From: Porphyromonas sp.
GTDB taxonomy: Bacteria; Bacteroidota; Bacteroidia; Bacteroidales; Porphyromonadaceae
Direction of reading: 5' to 3'
Length of the DNA stretch: 5,103 bases
Assembly (NCBI GenBank): GCA_029983495.1
Contig: JASBZJ010000143.1
Span: 1 to 5,103 of the forward strand
Shown: piece by piece, positions 1 to 5,103 of the stretch
Layout of the letters: the number at the start of each line of letters is the position of its first letter
Position numbering within the stretch: the first letter of the stretch is position 1
Notes under the pieces: model-generated
What the model was told of the DNA's origin: nothing
The model's input: only the letters and a program-made list of their open reading frames with translations
Database searches by the model: none
Program-made: the position numbers and the translations under genes

Positions 1-605
1 GCGTTGACCTAACCATTATTGATGGTGCTCTTTCACGAATGAGCTTAGCATCGCCCTCGGTAGCAGAAGGGATAATACTTGCTACGGGGGCTTCGTATTC
101 GCTACAACCTGCAACTTTAATACAAGGTACAAAAGCACTTTATAAACTTATAAACTTGCAGGCTCTAAAAGAAAAGCAACTTATCGATAACTTGGCCGAC
201 GTTGAAGGCGAAATATTCCTTATCGGCAACGATGGGTTACCTTATGGTACAGGCTTTAAAAGTGCTTTAATGGACGATTCTTGGGAAGGGCTTGCCAAGG
301 CTATCGTGGCAAAAGCCATTTTTATTCCAGGAGTTGTAACAGATACCATTCTTGAACGGCTTAGAGGGAAAGATATCGAAACGCTTGTAGTAAAGGATTT
401 TACCCGTATTTACGCCACACCATTGGCGGTTGAGAAGTACTTAAATACTGGTAAAAGTATAAAAGTGCTTTTTGCCACTAATCTTATGGCAGTAACCTTT
501 AACCCTCAAGCACCTAATGGTTATGTTATGGACTCGGATAAGATGTGTACAATGTTAGCCGACTCTTTGGGTATACCCGTATATGATGTGCGTAAATTAG
601 CGTGA
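1..605 (+). CDS. Conserved aminomutase-cluster protein (OR-2/KamB-type, putative mutase reactivation partner), 5'-truncated
   Basis: The frame is open from the left edge (first full codon at base 3) to TGA at 603-605, giving the C-terminal 200 residues. The ATG at 39 is internal: the codons before it read VDLTIIDGALSR without a stop and carry part of the conserved-looking block, so the true start lies upstream of the window. Visible features are the motif DGALSR followed by S-L-A-S-P and L-A-T-G-A-S (fragment residues 7-32), then alternating beta/alpha segments typical of a soluble Rossmann-like or P-loop-like fold. There is no signal peptide or membrane segment. I recognise it as the family encoded next to the MutS-like gene in lysine and ornithine aminomutase clusters (called OR-2 or KamB, from memory). 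Its biochemistry is not established as far as I know; a role in reactivating or assembling the B12 mutase is an inference from context. Any N-terminal nucleotide-binding motif is outside the window. The end overlaps the next gene by one base, implying co-translation. Confidence 0.82.
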   Translation, partial: VDLTIIDGALSRMSLASPSVAEGIILATGASYSLQPATLIQGTKALYKLINLQALKEKQLIDNLADVEGEIFLIGNDGLPYGTGFKSALMDDSWEGLAKAIVAKAIFIPGVVTDTILERLRGKDIETLVVKDFTRIYATPLAVEKYLNTGKSIKVLFATNLMAVTFNPQAPNGYVMDSDKMCTMLADSLGIPVYDVRKLA

Positions 606-610
606 TGATG
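602..610 (+). promoter_or_regulatory. Stop/start overlap with three tandem start codons
   Basis: The bases GTGATGATG contain three consecutive in-frame start codons (GTG 602, ATG 605, ATG 608) for the MutS-like gene. The TGA stop of the upstream gene (603-605) is embedded among them. No purine-rich ribosome-binding site is visible upstream, so translation probably depends on ribosomes terminating on the upstream gene and restarting here. I use ATG 605, which gives the standard TGATG coupling; the choice among the three changes the protein by only one residue either way. Confidence 0.6.
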
Positions 611-2014
611 GATACACTTCGTGATAGTTTAAAAAATTTTCCTGGCTTACGTTTTTTAGTTGATGACTTACAGCTATCATCAGCACCTGCACGGAGGCTA
701 TTATTAGCAACAACGTGGACAAGCGATATTGCTTGTATTGAACAACGTTTGGACGAAATTTCGGAACGGATAACGTTGCTACTGCATCCCGATATGGGCA
801 AGGGTGTATTGGAAATCGCCAACCTGCTAACCCATTTACGCATGATTGTTGGTAGCTTAGAAACGCTTGCTTCAGGGGGAACATGTAGCGATATCGACTT
901 TTTCGAACTAAAAGGGTTGGCCTTGCTCGAAAGTAAAATACGCCATGTTAGCCAAAGGTATCAACTACCAAATGTTCCATTTCCTTCGCTAACCAACGAG
1001 CTTGATTTGCTCGACCCTGAAGGGCACCGCTTATCGCCATTTTTCCTTTCTGATAAATATAGCGAAGAGCTTGCATCACTTCGAAAAAAACAACAAAAAG
1101 CTACCACAGATGAGGAGCGTACAAAAATAGCACTCTTAGCCGCTGACGAGGAAGAACGTGTTCGCAGAAAGCTATCAAAAGCATTGCGACCCTCAGCCGA
1201 TAAACTAATGGAAGTATATAATAGTTTGGCTAAGGAGGACGTACTAATAGCTAAGGCTAGGTGGGCATTAAAAGAAAACGCTACACGACCAAAAGTACTA
1301 AACCTCGGCACAAGTGAACTAACAGAGGTTTGGCACCCTCAAGTAAAAAGCCTTCTTGAGCAACAAAGTCATAGCATACAGCCCGTTTCGATTGCATTTA
1401 ACCAAGCACCAGTGCTAATTACAGGGGCTAATATGGCCGGTAAAAGTGTGCTACTTTCAACCATTGCTTTAGCTCAGGTTATGATGCAATACGGTTTTTA
1501 TGTAGCGGCTCGTAAAGCATCTTTAGTTGCTGTGGATGCAGTAATGACTTCGATAAGTGATGCTCAGGATACCTCGCAAGGGCTTTCGAGCTATGCGGGT
1601 GAAATACTATGCCTCGATGCAATGATTAAGGAGGTTAAGAACAATAAAAAATTACTGCTACTAATCGATGAAGCCGCACGAACAACAAACCCCGAAGAGG
1701 GGCGCGCCCTTATTGAGGCTTTAGTAACACTTTTTGCCAAGTATAAAACAAGTGCAATTATTACTACGCATTATAGTGGTATAAAAGCTGATGCAAAGCG
1801 TTACCGCGTTAAAGGGTTTATTGAAGAACGTGTAAAACACCCCCTCGAGGTAAACCAACTAAATAAATGTATGGATTACCAATTAGTGGAAACCCAAACT
1901 GATGATGCACCCCAAGAAGCAATTCGCATTGCTGAAATATTAGGAGTTGATGAAGAGTTATTGCTGTACAGCAAAGCAAGTTTTAGCGAACATAGTAAAA
2001 GTAGGAACAACTAA
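605..2014 (+). CDS. MutS-like ATPase associated with lysine 5,6-aminomutase (OR-3/KamC-type)
   Basis: This 469-residue protein carries the ATPase domain of the MutS family. Numbering from ATG 605, the Walker A motif GANMAGKS is at 274-281, the MutS-type SSYAGE block at 328-333, Walker B LLLLIDE at 350-356 followed by the family-like A-A-R-T-T-N-P-E-E-G, and the TTH switch histidine at 389. The tail E-A-I-R-I-A-E-I-L-G (about 438-447) resembles the segment that ends the MutS ATPase. The first ~145 residues resemble the MutS core/lever helices, and about 150-220 is rich in Lys, Arg and Glu and probably a helical coiled-coil arm. The mismatch-binding and connector domains are absent (real MutS is about 850 residues), so this is unlikely to be a DNA-repair protein. 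Its position between an aminomutase-cluster gene and kamD matches the MutS-like gene of lysine and ornithine fermentation clusters. The proposed job there is ATP-dependent reactivation of the inactivated B12 mutase, which is inference. Automatic annotation may call it 'DNA mismatch repair protein MutS'. Confidence 0.88.
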   Translation: MMDTLRDSLKNFPGLRFLVDDLQLSSAPARRLLLATTWTSDIACIEQRLDEISERITLLLHPDMGKGVLEIANLLTHLRMIVGSLETLASGGTCSDIDFFELKGLALLESKIRHVSQRYQLPNVPFPSLTNELDLLDPEGHRLSPFFLSDKYSEELASLRKKQQKATTDEERTKIALLAADEEERVRRKLSKALRPSADKLMEVYNSLAKEDVLIAKARWALKENATRPKVLNLGTSELTEVWHPQVKSLLEQQSHSIQPVSIAFNQAPVLITGANMAGKSVLLSTIALAQVMMQYGFYVAARKASLVAVDAVMTSISDAQDTSQGLSSYAGEILCLDAMIKEVKNNKKLLLLIDEAARTTNPEEGRALIEALVTLFAKYKTSAIITTHYSGIKADAKRYRVKGFIEERVKHPLEVNQLNKCMDYQLVETQTDDAPQEAIRIAEILGVDEELLLYSKASFSEHSKSRNN

Positions 2015-2027
2015 TCCTAAACCAACA

Positions 2028-2116
2028 GTTAAACTAATGAGAGTAATGTAGAGCGTAATATGACACCTATAACAATGGTATATTTAAAGGCAACCGCTCT
2101 GCGCTACTCTTTTAAC
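2028..2116 (+). repeat. Long imperfect inverted repeat (mRNA hairpin) upstream of kamD
   Basis: The arm 2040-2055 (AGAGTAATGTAGAGCG) pairs with 2095-2110 (CGCTCTGCGCTACTCT) over 16 positions: 13 Watson-Crick pairs, two G-U pairs and one A-C mismatch. After a six-base bulge on the left (2034-2039) the stem continues with GTTAAA (2028-2033) against TTTAAC (2111-2116), six more perfect pairs. The loop of about 39 bases (2056-2094) is A+T-rich without clear inner pairing. Four T residues (2110-2113) overlap the base of the inner stem. It could be a terminator or attenuator separating the upstream pair from kamDE, an mRNA-stabilising 5' hairpin, or a dispersed palindromic repeat. The pairing is seen in the sequence; the function is not. 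Confidence 0.65.
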
Positions 2117-2131
2117 ATCATCCTCAATTTT

Positions 2132-2137
2132 AGGTGA
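2132..2137 (+). promoter_or_regulatory. Possible weak ribosome-binding site for kamD
   Basis: AGGTGA ends 13 bases before the kamD ATG. It is the only purine-rich, Shine-Dalgarno-like run in the A+T-rich leader, but the spacing is longer than ideal and the match to AGGAGG is partial. In Bacteroidetes an unstructured A-rich leader usually matters more than this site, and the leader from 2138 to 2150 is almost purely A and T. Confidence 0.3.
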
Positions 2138-2150
2138 TAAAAATATAATA

Positions 2151-3722
2151 ATGAGAGATAGTAAAGTAGGAATCGACTTTAACAAAGTTGAACGCGCACG
2201 CCAAGCAGCTAGTGCAATAGCCGATGATGTGCAAGCGTTTGTTGACTGCTATACAACGGTAACGGTTGAGCGCACCTTATGCCGTTTTATAGGTATTGAT
2301 GGCGTAGATGAAAGTGATGTGCCATTGCCTAATGTGGTGGTGAATTTCCTCCAAAAAAACGACATGCTTAGTGATGGTGCATTATTTTACATCGCTAATG
2401 CCATGAAGGCTACGGGCAAATCACCTCAACAAATAGCCGAAGAACTCGATAAGGAACTTATTGATTTACGTTCATTCCCCGTGCTAAGCCCCCAGGAAGT
2501 TGCCGATACCCTCGAGCCACTTATAGAAGAGGGGATGAAGCGAATAGAAGCACGCCGAAAAAAAAGAGAACAATATTTACAAACTATTGGCGAAGGAGCA
2601 AAACCTTACCTTTATGTGATTGTTGCTACAGGTAATATATACGAGGATGTTGTACAAGCACAAGCTGCTGCTCGGCAAGGAGCCGATATTATTGCTGTAA
2701 TTCGTACTACAGGGCAAAGCCTTTTGGATTATGTACCTTACGGTGCAACAACCGAAGGGTTTGGTGGTACCTATGCCACGCAGGAAAACTTCCGCATAAT
2801 GCGAAAAGCTCTTGACGAGGTTGGTGAGGAAGTAGGTAGATACATCCGCCTATGTAACTATTGCTCGGGGTTATGCATGCCCGAAATTGCCATTATGGGA
2901 GCCTTCGAAGGACTTGATGTTATGCTTAACGATGCTCTCTATGGTATTCTGTTCCGTGATATAAATATGAAGCGAACCCTTGTAGACCAGTATATGAGTC
3001 GAACTATAAATGGTTTTGCAGGGGTTATTATTAATACTGGCGAGGATAACTACCTTACAACTGCCGATGCCGTTGAACAAGCTCACACCGTGTTGGCAAG
3101 CGATTTTATTAACGAGCAGTTTGCCTTACGAGCTAAATTACCTGAAGAACAAATGGGGCTAGGGCATGCTTTTGAAATGGATCCAATGCTTAAAAACGGA
3201 TTTCTGTACGAATTAGCCCAAGCGCAAATGACGCGCGAAATATTCCCCAAGGCTCCTCTAAAGTATATGCCACCCACAAAGTTTATGACTGGTAATATTT
3301 TCCGCGGTCACCTACAGGATGCCTTATTCAATATAATTGGAATTTGGACACATCAGGGCTTACAGCTATTAGGTATGCCTACCGAGGCTATTCACACCCC
3401 ATTTATGAGCGATCGGTACCTTTCGATTGAAAATGCTCGATACATATTCAATAACATGAAGGATATTGGCGAAGAAGTAAGCTTTAAACCCGATGGAATT
3501 ATTCAAAGCCGTGCAAGGCTTGTGCTCGATAAAGCCATAAACCTACTCGAAGAAATACAAGAAGAAGGTCTTTTTACGGCTCTCTCGAAAGGAATTTTTG
3601 GCGATGTAAAACGCCCTGTTGATGGGGGGAAAGGATTAGATGGCGTTGCCCAAAAGGGTGAACGCTACTATAACCCTATTATTGGATTAATGCATAAAGG
3701 TAAAATTGCTGGAAAACTATGA
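2151..3722 (+). CDS. kamD: Lysine 5,6-aminomutase, alpha subunit (KamD)
   Basis: KamD is the large subunit of the cytoplasmic adenosylcobalamin- and PLP-dependent enzyme that moves the terminal amino group of D-lysine or L-beta-lysine from C6 to C5. In lysine fermentation it makes 3,5-diaminohexanoate. The 523 residues match the usual alpha length (about 515-520). An N-terminal helical region (1-145) ends in a basic stretch (130-140) and is followed by the TIM-barrel catalytic region. Recognisable barrel blocks are I-R-T-T-G-Q-S-L (184-191), Y-G-A-T-T-E-G-F-G-G-T (197-207), the C-N-Y-C-S-G-L-C segment (235-242), D-A-L-Y-G-I-L-F-R-D (261-270) and N-T-G-E-D-N-Y (295-301). Arg185, Ser190, Ser239, Tyr264, Arg269 and Asp299 fall one position after the PLP/substrate-pocket residues I recall from the Clostridium sticklandii enzyme (184, 189, 238, 263, 268, 298). 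The separate 523+277 residue subunits exclude ornithine 4,5-aminomutase (small OraS plus large OraE). Its stop overlaps the kamE start. Confidence 0.96.
   Translation: MRDSKVGIDFNKVERARQAASAIADDVQAFVDCYTTVTVERTLCRFIGIDGVDESDVPLPNVVVNFLQKNDMLSDGALFYIANAMKATGKSPQQIAEELDKELIDLRSFPVLSPQEVADTLEPLIEEGMKRIEARRKKREQYLQTIGEGAKPYLYVIVATGNIYEDVVQAQAAARQGADIIAVIRTTGQSLLDYVPYGATTEGFGGTYATQENFRIMRKALDEVGEEVGRYIRLCNYCSGLCMPEIAIMGAFEGLDVMLNDALYGILFRDINMKRTLVDQYMSRTINGFAGVIINTGEDNYLTTADAVEQAHTVLASDFINEQFALRAKLPEEQMGLGHAFEMDPMLKNGFLYELAQAQMTREIFPKAPLKYMPPTKFMTGNIFRGHLQDALFNIIGIWTHQGLQLLGMPTEAIHTPFMSDRYLSIENARYIFNNMKDIGEEVSFKPDGIIQSRARLVLDKAINLLEEIQEEGLFTALSKGIFGDVKRPVDGGKGLDGVAQKGERYYNPIIGLMHKGKIAGKL
3719..3722 (+). 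promoter_or_regulatory. ATGA start/stop overlap coupling kamD and kamE
   Basis: The kamE ATG (3719-3721) overlaps the kamD TGA (3720-3722). This four-base ATGA junction is the standard arrangement for translational coupling and fits subunits needed in equal amounts (the enzyme is an alpha2-beta2 complex). The upstream bases (TGCTGGAAAACT) offer only a short GGA-like site. Confidence 0.8.
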
Positions 3723-4552
3723 GTGCAGGACTTTATTCAACCGATAGCAAGGACTTCGACCGTACGCTTGACTTGACAAAAGTTAAGCCCTACGGTGATA
3801 CCATGAACGATGGCAAAGTACAGCTAAGTTTTACTTTGCCTGTTCCCCCAGGAGCTGAAGCTGAAGAGGCGGCAAAGCTACTCCTAAAAAAAATGGGTTT
3901 TATTAACCCTATGGTTGTTTTTCAGCAACAATTAACCGAAGGTTTTACATTTTTCAATTGCTACGGAAACCTCACACACGATGTAAATTACAAGGAAATA
4001 TATGTGCCTAAGGTTGAAAGTACCACTTGGGAAATGGACGAAACCGACGAGTACATACGAACCAATATTGGCCGCCCCCTACGCGTTATTGGGGCTAGTA
4101 CAGGTACTGATGCCCATACTGTAGGCATTGATGCTATAATGAACATGAAAGGCTTTGCGGGGCATTATGGCTTAGAACGATATGATATGTTCGATACCCT
4201 AAACCTCGGGAGCCAAATACCTAACGAAGAATTCATTGCCAAAGCATTATACTTTAAAGCAGATGTACTTTTGGTATCGCAAACCGTAACACAAAAAGAC
4301 GTTCACATTGCGAACCTTACTGAACTTGTTGAACTACTCGAAGCAGAAGGTCTTCGCGATAAGATTATACTCTGTTGTGGAGGTCCGCGTATTTCGCACG
4401 AATTAGCGAAGGAACTAGGCTACGATGCTGGCTTTGGAGCTAATACTTATGCCGATGATGTTGCTTCGTTTATGGCACAGGAATACCACAGGCGAATGGA
4501 AGCAGGGCTGGTAAACCCCTTCCCAAATGGGAAACCTAATGATGAAGAATAA
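3719..4552 (+). CDS. kamE: Lysine 5,6-aminomutase, beta subunit (KamE), cobalamin-binding
   Basis: KamE is the small subunit of lysine 5,6-aminomutase; it carries the B12-binding Rossmann-like domain and the lysine that holds PLP in the resting enzyme. The 277 residues compare with about 262 in the clostridial protein. The N-terminal part (about 1-118) forms the dimerisation/accessory region. The B12 domain runs from about 120 to 262: L-R-V-I-G-A-S-T-G-T then D131-A-H133-T-V-G136, the base-off/His-on DxHxxG motif with His133 as lower cobalt ligand. Lys144 in M-N-M-K-G-F-A-G is the PLP Schiff-base lysine; both numbers coincide with those known for the C. sticklandii enzyme. Further cobalamin-domain marks are S187-Q-T (after V-L-L-V) and C-C-G-G-P (219-223), and G-F-G-A-N-T (238-243). 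No key residue is missing. The extra length is mainly a hydrophilic tail after residue 262. It is co-translated with kamD; 21 bases separate it from the CoA-transferase gene. Confidence 0.97.
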   Translation: MSAGLYSTDSKDFDRTLDLTKVKPYGDTMNDGKVQLSFTLPVPPGAEAEEAAKLLLKKMGFINPMVVFQQQLTEGFTFFNCYGNLTHDVNYKEIYVPKVESTTWEMDETDEYIRTNIGRPLRVIGASTGTDAHTVGIDAIMNMKGFAGHYGLERYDMFDTLNLGSQIPNEEFIAKALYFKADVLLVSQTVTQKDVHIANLTELVELLEAEGLRDKIILCCGGPRISHELAKELGYDAGFGANTYADDVASFMAQEYHRRMEAGLVNPFPNGKPNDEE

Positions 4553-4573
4553 TAACTATATCATATACGAATT

Positions 4574-5103
4574 ATGGACAAGAACAAAGTGAGAGAAACT
4601 ATAGCTCGGCGCGTAGCCCTTGAGCTTAAAGATGGCGATGTTGTAAACCTTGGTATTGGCCTCCCCACAATGATACCCAACTTTCTGCCCGATGGTGTTG
4701 AGGTTATGCTACAAAGCGAAAATGGTATGGTTGGGATGGGGCCTGCACCTAAAGAAGGAGAAGAAAACGCTGATTGGACAAACGCTGGTGGAGGCTTTAT
4801 AACAGCAGTTGATGGAGCCGCAACATTCGATAGTGCTACAAGTTTTGCCATTATTCGTGGTGGACATGTTGATGTTAGCGTTTTAGGAGCACTTGAAGTA
4901 GACGAAGAAGGCGACCTTGCGAACTGGATTATTCCAGGGAAAATGGCTCCTGGTATGGGTGGAGCAATGGACTTACTAAACGGAACTCGGAAAGTAATAC
5001 TTGCTATGGAGCATACTGCCAAAGGAAAACCCAAGATACTAAAGAAGTGTCGCCTACCTTTAACAGCTAAAGGGCAGGTCGATTTAATTGTTACAGAAAT
5101 GTG
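4574..5103 (+). CDS. 3-oxoacid / butyryl-CoA:acetoacetate CoA-transferase, beta subunit, 3'-truncated
   Basis: From ATG 4574 the frame is open to the right edge (176 codons plus two bases), out of about 215-220 expected for a beta subunit (AtoA/ScoB/CtfB type). Visible marks are the N-terminal R-E-T-I-A-R-R-V-A (7-15), V-N-L-G-I-G-L-P-T (24-32), and S48-E49-N50-G51, where Glu49 is the catalytic glutamate that forms the acyl-CoA thioester. Then come the Gly-rich N-A-G-G-G-F-I (70-76), R-G-G-H-V-D (94-99) and [14 protein letters not shown] (121-134) blocks. The enzyme moves CoA between acyl groups. In lysine fermentation the expected reaction is butyryl-CoA + acetoacetate to butyrate + acetoacetyl-CoA, which consumes the acetoacetate made by Kce. 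Substrate choice is inferred from context; succinyl-CoA:3-oxoacid or acetate CoA-transferase are alternatives. The alpha subunit does not precede it, so it must lie downstream or elsewhere. No clear Shine-Dalgarno site is seen in the 21-base gap. Confidence 0.93.
   Translation, partial: MDKNKVRETIARRVALELKDGDVVNLGIGLPTMIPNFLPDGVEVMLQSENGMVGMGPAPKEGEENADWTNAGGGFITAVDGAATFDSATSFAIIRGGHVDVSVLGALEVDEEGDLANWIIPGKMAPGMGGAMDLLNGTRKVILAMEHTAKGKPKILKKCRLPLTAKGQVDLIVTEM

Noticed and set aside
39..41. ATG at 39 as the start of the first gene
   Set aside because: The frame is open upstream to the window edge and the preceding residues (IIDGALSR) form part of the conserved-looking block, so this is an internal methionine.
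526..1311. Three - strand open frames antisense to the MutS-like gene (526-843, 597-884, 961-1311)
   Set aside because: They overlap a well-supported + strand gene, have no recognisable motifs and show Ser-rich antisense-type composition.
605..2014. A genuine DNA mismatch repair MutS
   Set aside because: It is about half the expected length, has no mismatch-binding or connector domain, and lies inside an amino-acid fermentation operon.
2079..2086. TATATTTA as a Bacteroidetes -7 promoter element (TAnnTTTG)
   Set aside because: The final G is missing, no TTG/TTTG -33 element lies at the right distance, and the site falls inside the hairpin loop. It is too weak to annotate.
2015..2150. A cobalamin or lysine riboswitch before the B12-dependent kamD
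   Set aside because: The gap is only 136 bases, has no B12-box-like sequence and shows one long bulged hairpin rather than a multi-branched aptamer.
2853..2876. Cys-x2-Cys-x3-Cys in KamD (residues 235, 238, 242) as a metal or Fe-S site
   Set aside because: The order differs from the radical-SAM CxxxCxxC motif, and the adjacent Ser239 is at a PLP-phosphate-binding position of the barrel. Lysine 5,6-aminomutase is not known to carry an Fe-S cluster.
2871..3277. Two short - strand open frames inside kamD
   Set aside because: They lie wholly antisense to conserved catalytic-barrel codons and show no family features.
4561..5034. A long open frame on the - strand antisense to the last gene
   Set aside because: Its product is a low-complexity Ser/Pro/Ile-rich sequence with no recognisable motif, whereas the + strand frame over the same bases encodes a clear CoA-transferase beta subunit. 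It is a shadow.
1..5103. CRISPR arrays, tRNA or rRNA genes, insertion sequences, phage or defence genes
   Set aside because: No repeat-spacer pattern, cloverleaf, transposase motif or defence domain was seen; nearly all bases are accounted for by metabolic genes.

Overview
The window lies inside a lysine-fermentation (B12-dependent aminomutase) gene cluster. All genes that can be supported run left to right on the + strand. In order they are: the 3' part of a conserved aminomutase-associated gene of unknown biochemistry; a MutS-like ATPase without mismatch-recognition domains; kamD and kamE, the two subunits of adenosylcobalamin/PLP-dependent lysine 5,6-aminomutase; and the 5' part of a 3-oxoacid/butyryl-CoA CoA-transferase beta subunit. 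The first and last genes are cut by the window edges.

Layout. Bases 1-2014 hold the presumed mutase-maintenance pair, joined by a one-base stop/start overlap (TGATG). Bases 2015-2150 are the only sizeable non-coding gap. It carries a long imperfect inverted repeat that would fold into a strong mRNA hairpin just before kamD. Bases 2151-4552 hold kamD and kamE, joined by an ATGA overlap. After 21 bases the CoA-transferase gene starts at 4574 and is still open at the right edge.

How the genes fit together. In the known pathway, lysine 2,3-aminomutase (KamA, not in this window) makes L-beta-lysine and KamDE converts it to 3,5-diaminohexanoate. Dehydrogenase (Kdd), cleavage (Kce) and ammonia-lyase (Kal) steps, also not in this window, then give acetoacetate and crotonyl-CoA. 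Crotonyl-CoA is reduced to butyryl-CoA, and a butyryl-CoA:acetoacetate CoA-transferase releases butyrate. Adenosylcobalamin mutases inactivate during turnover, and the two upstream genes are candidates for the ATP-driven reactivation system, although this role is inferred from gene context.

Organism. The base composition leans moderately to A+T, Shine-Dalgarno sites are weak or absent, genes are tightly packed, and a KamDE cluster is linked to a butyrate CoA-transferase. Together these suggest an amino-acid-fermenting, butyrate-producing anaerobe, most likely of the Bacteroidales (Porphyromonas/Odoribacter/Alistipes type). Fusobacteria would be more A+T-rich and Clostridia would normally show stronger AGGAGG sites. 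This placement is an inference; no marker gene is present.
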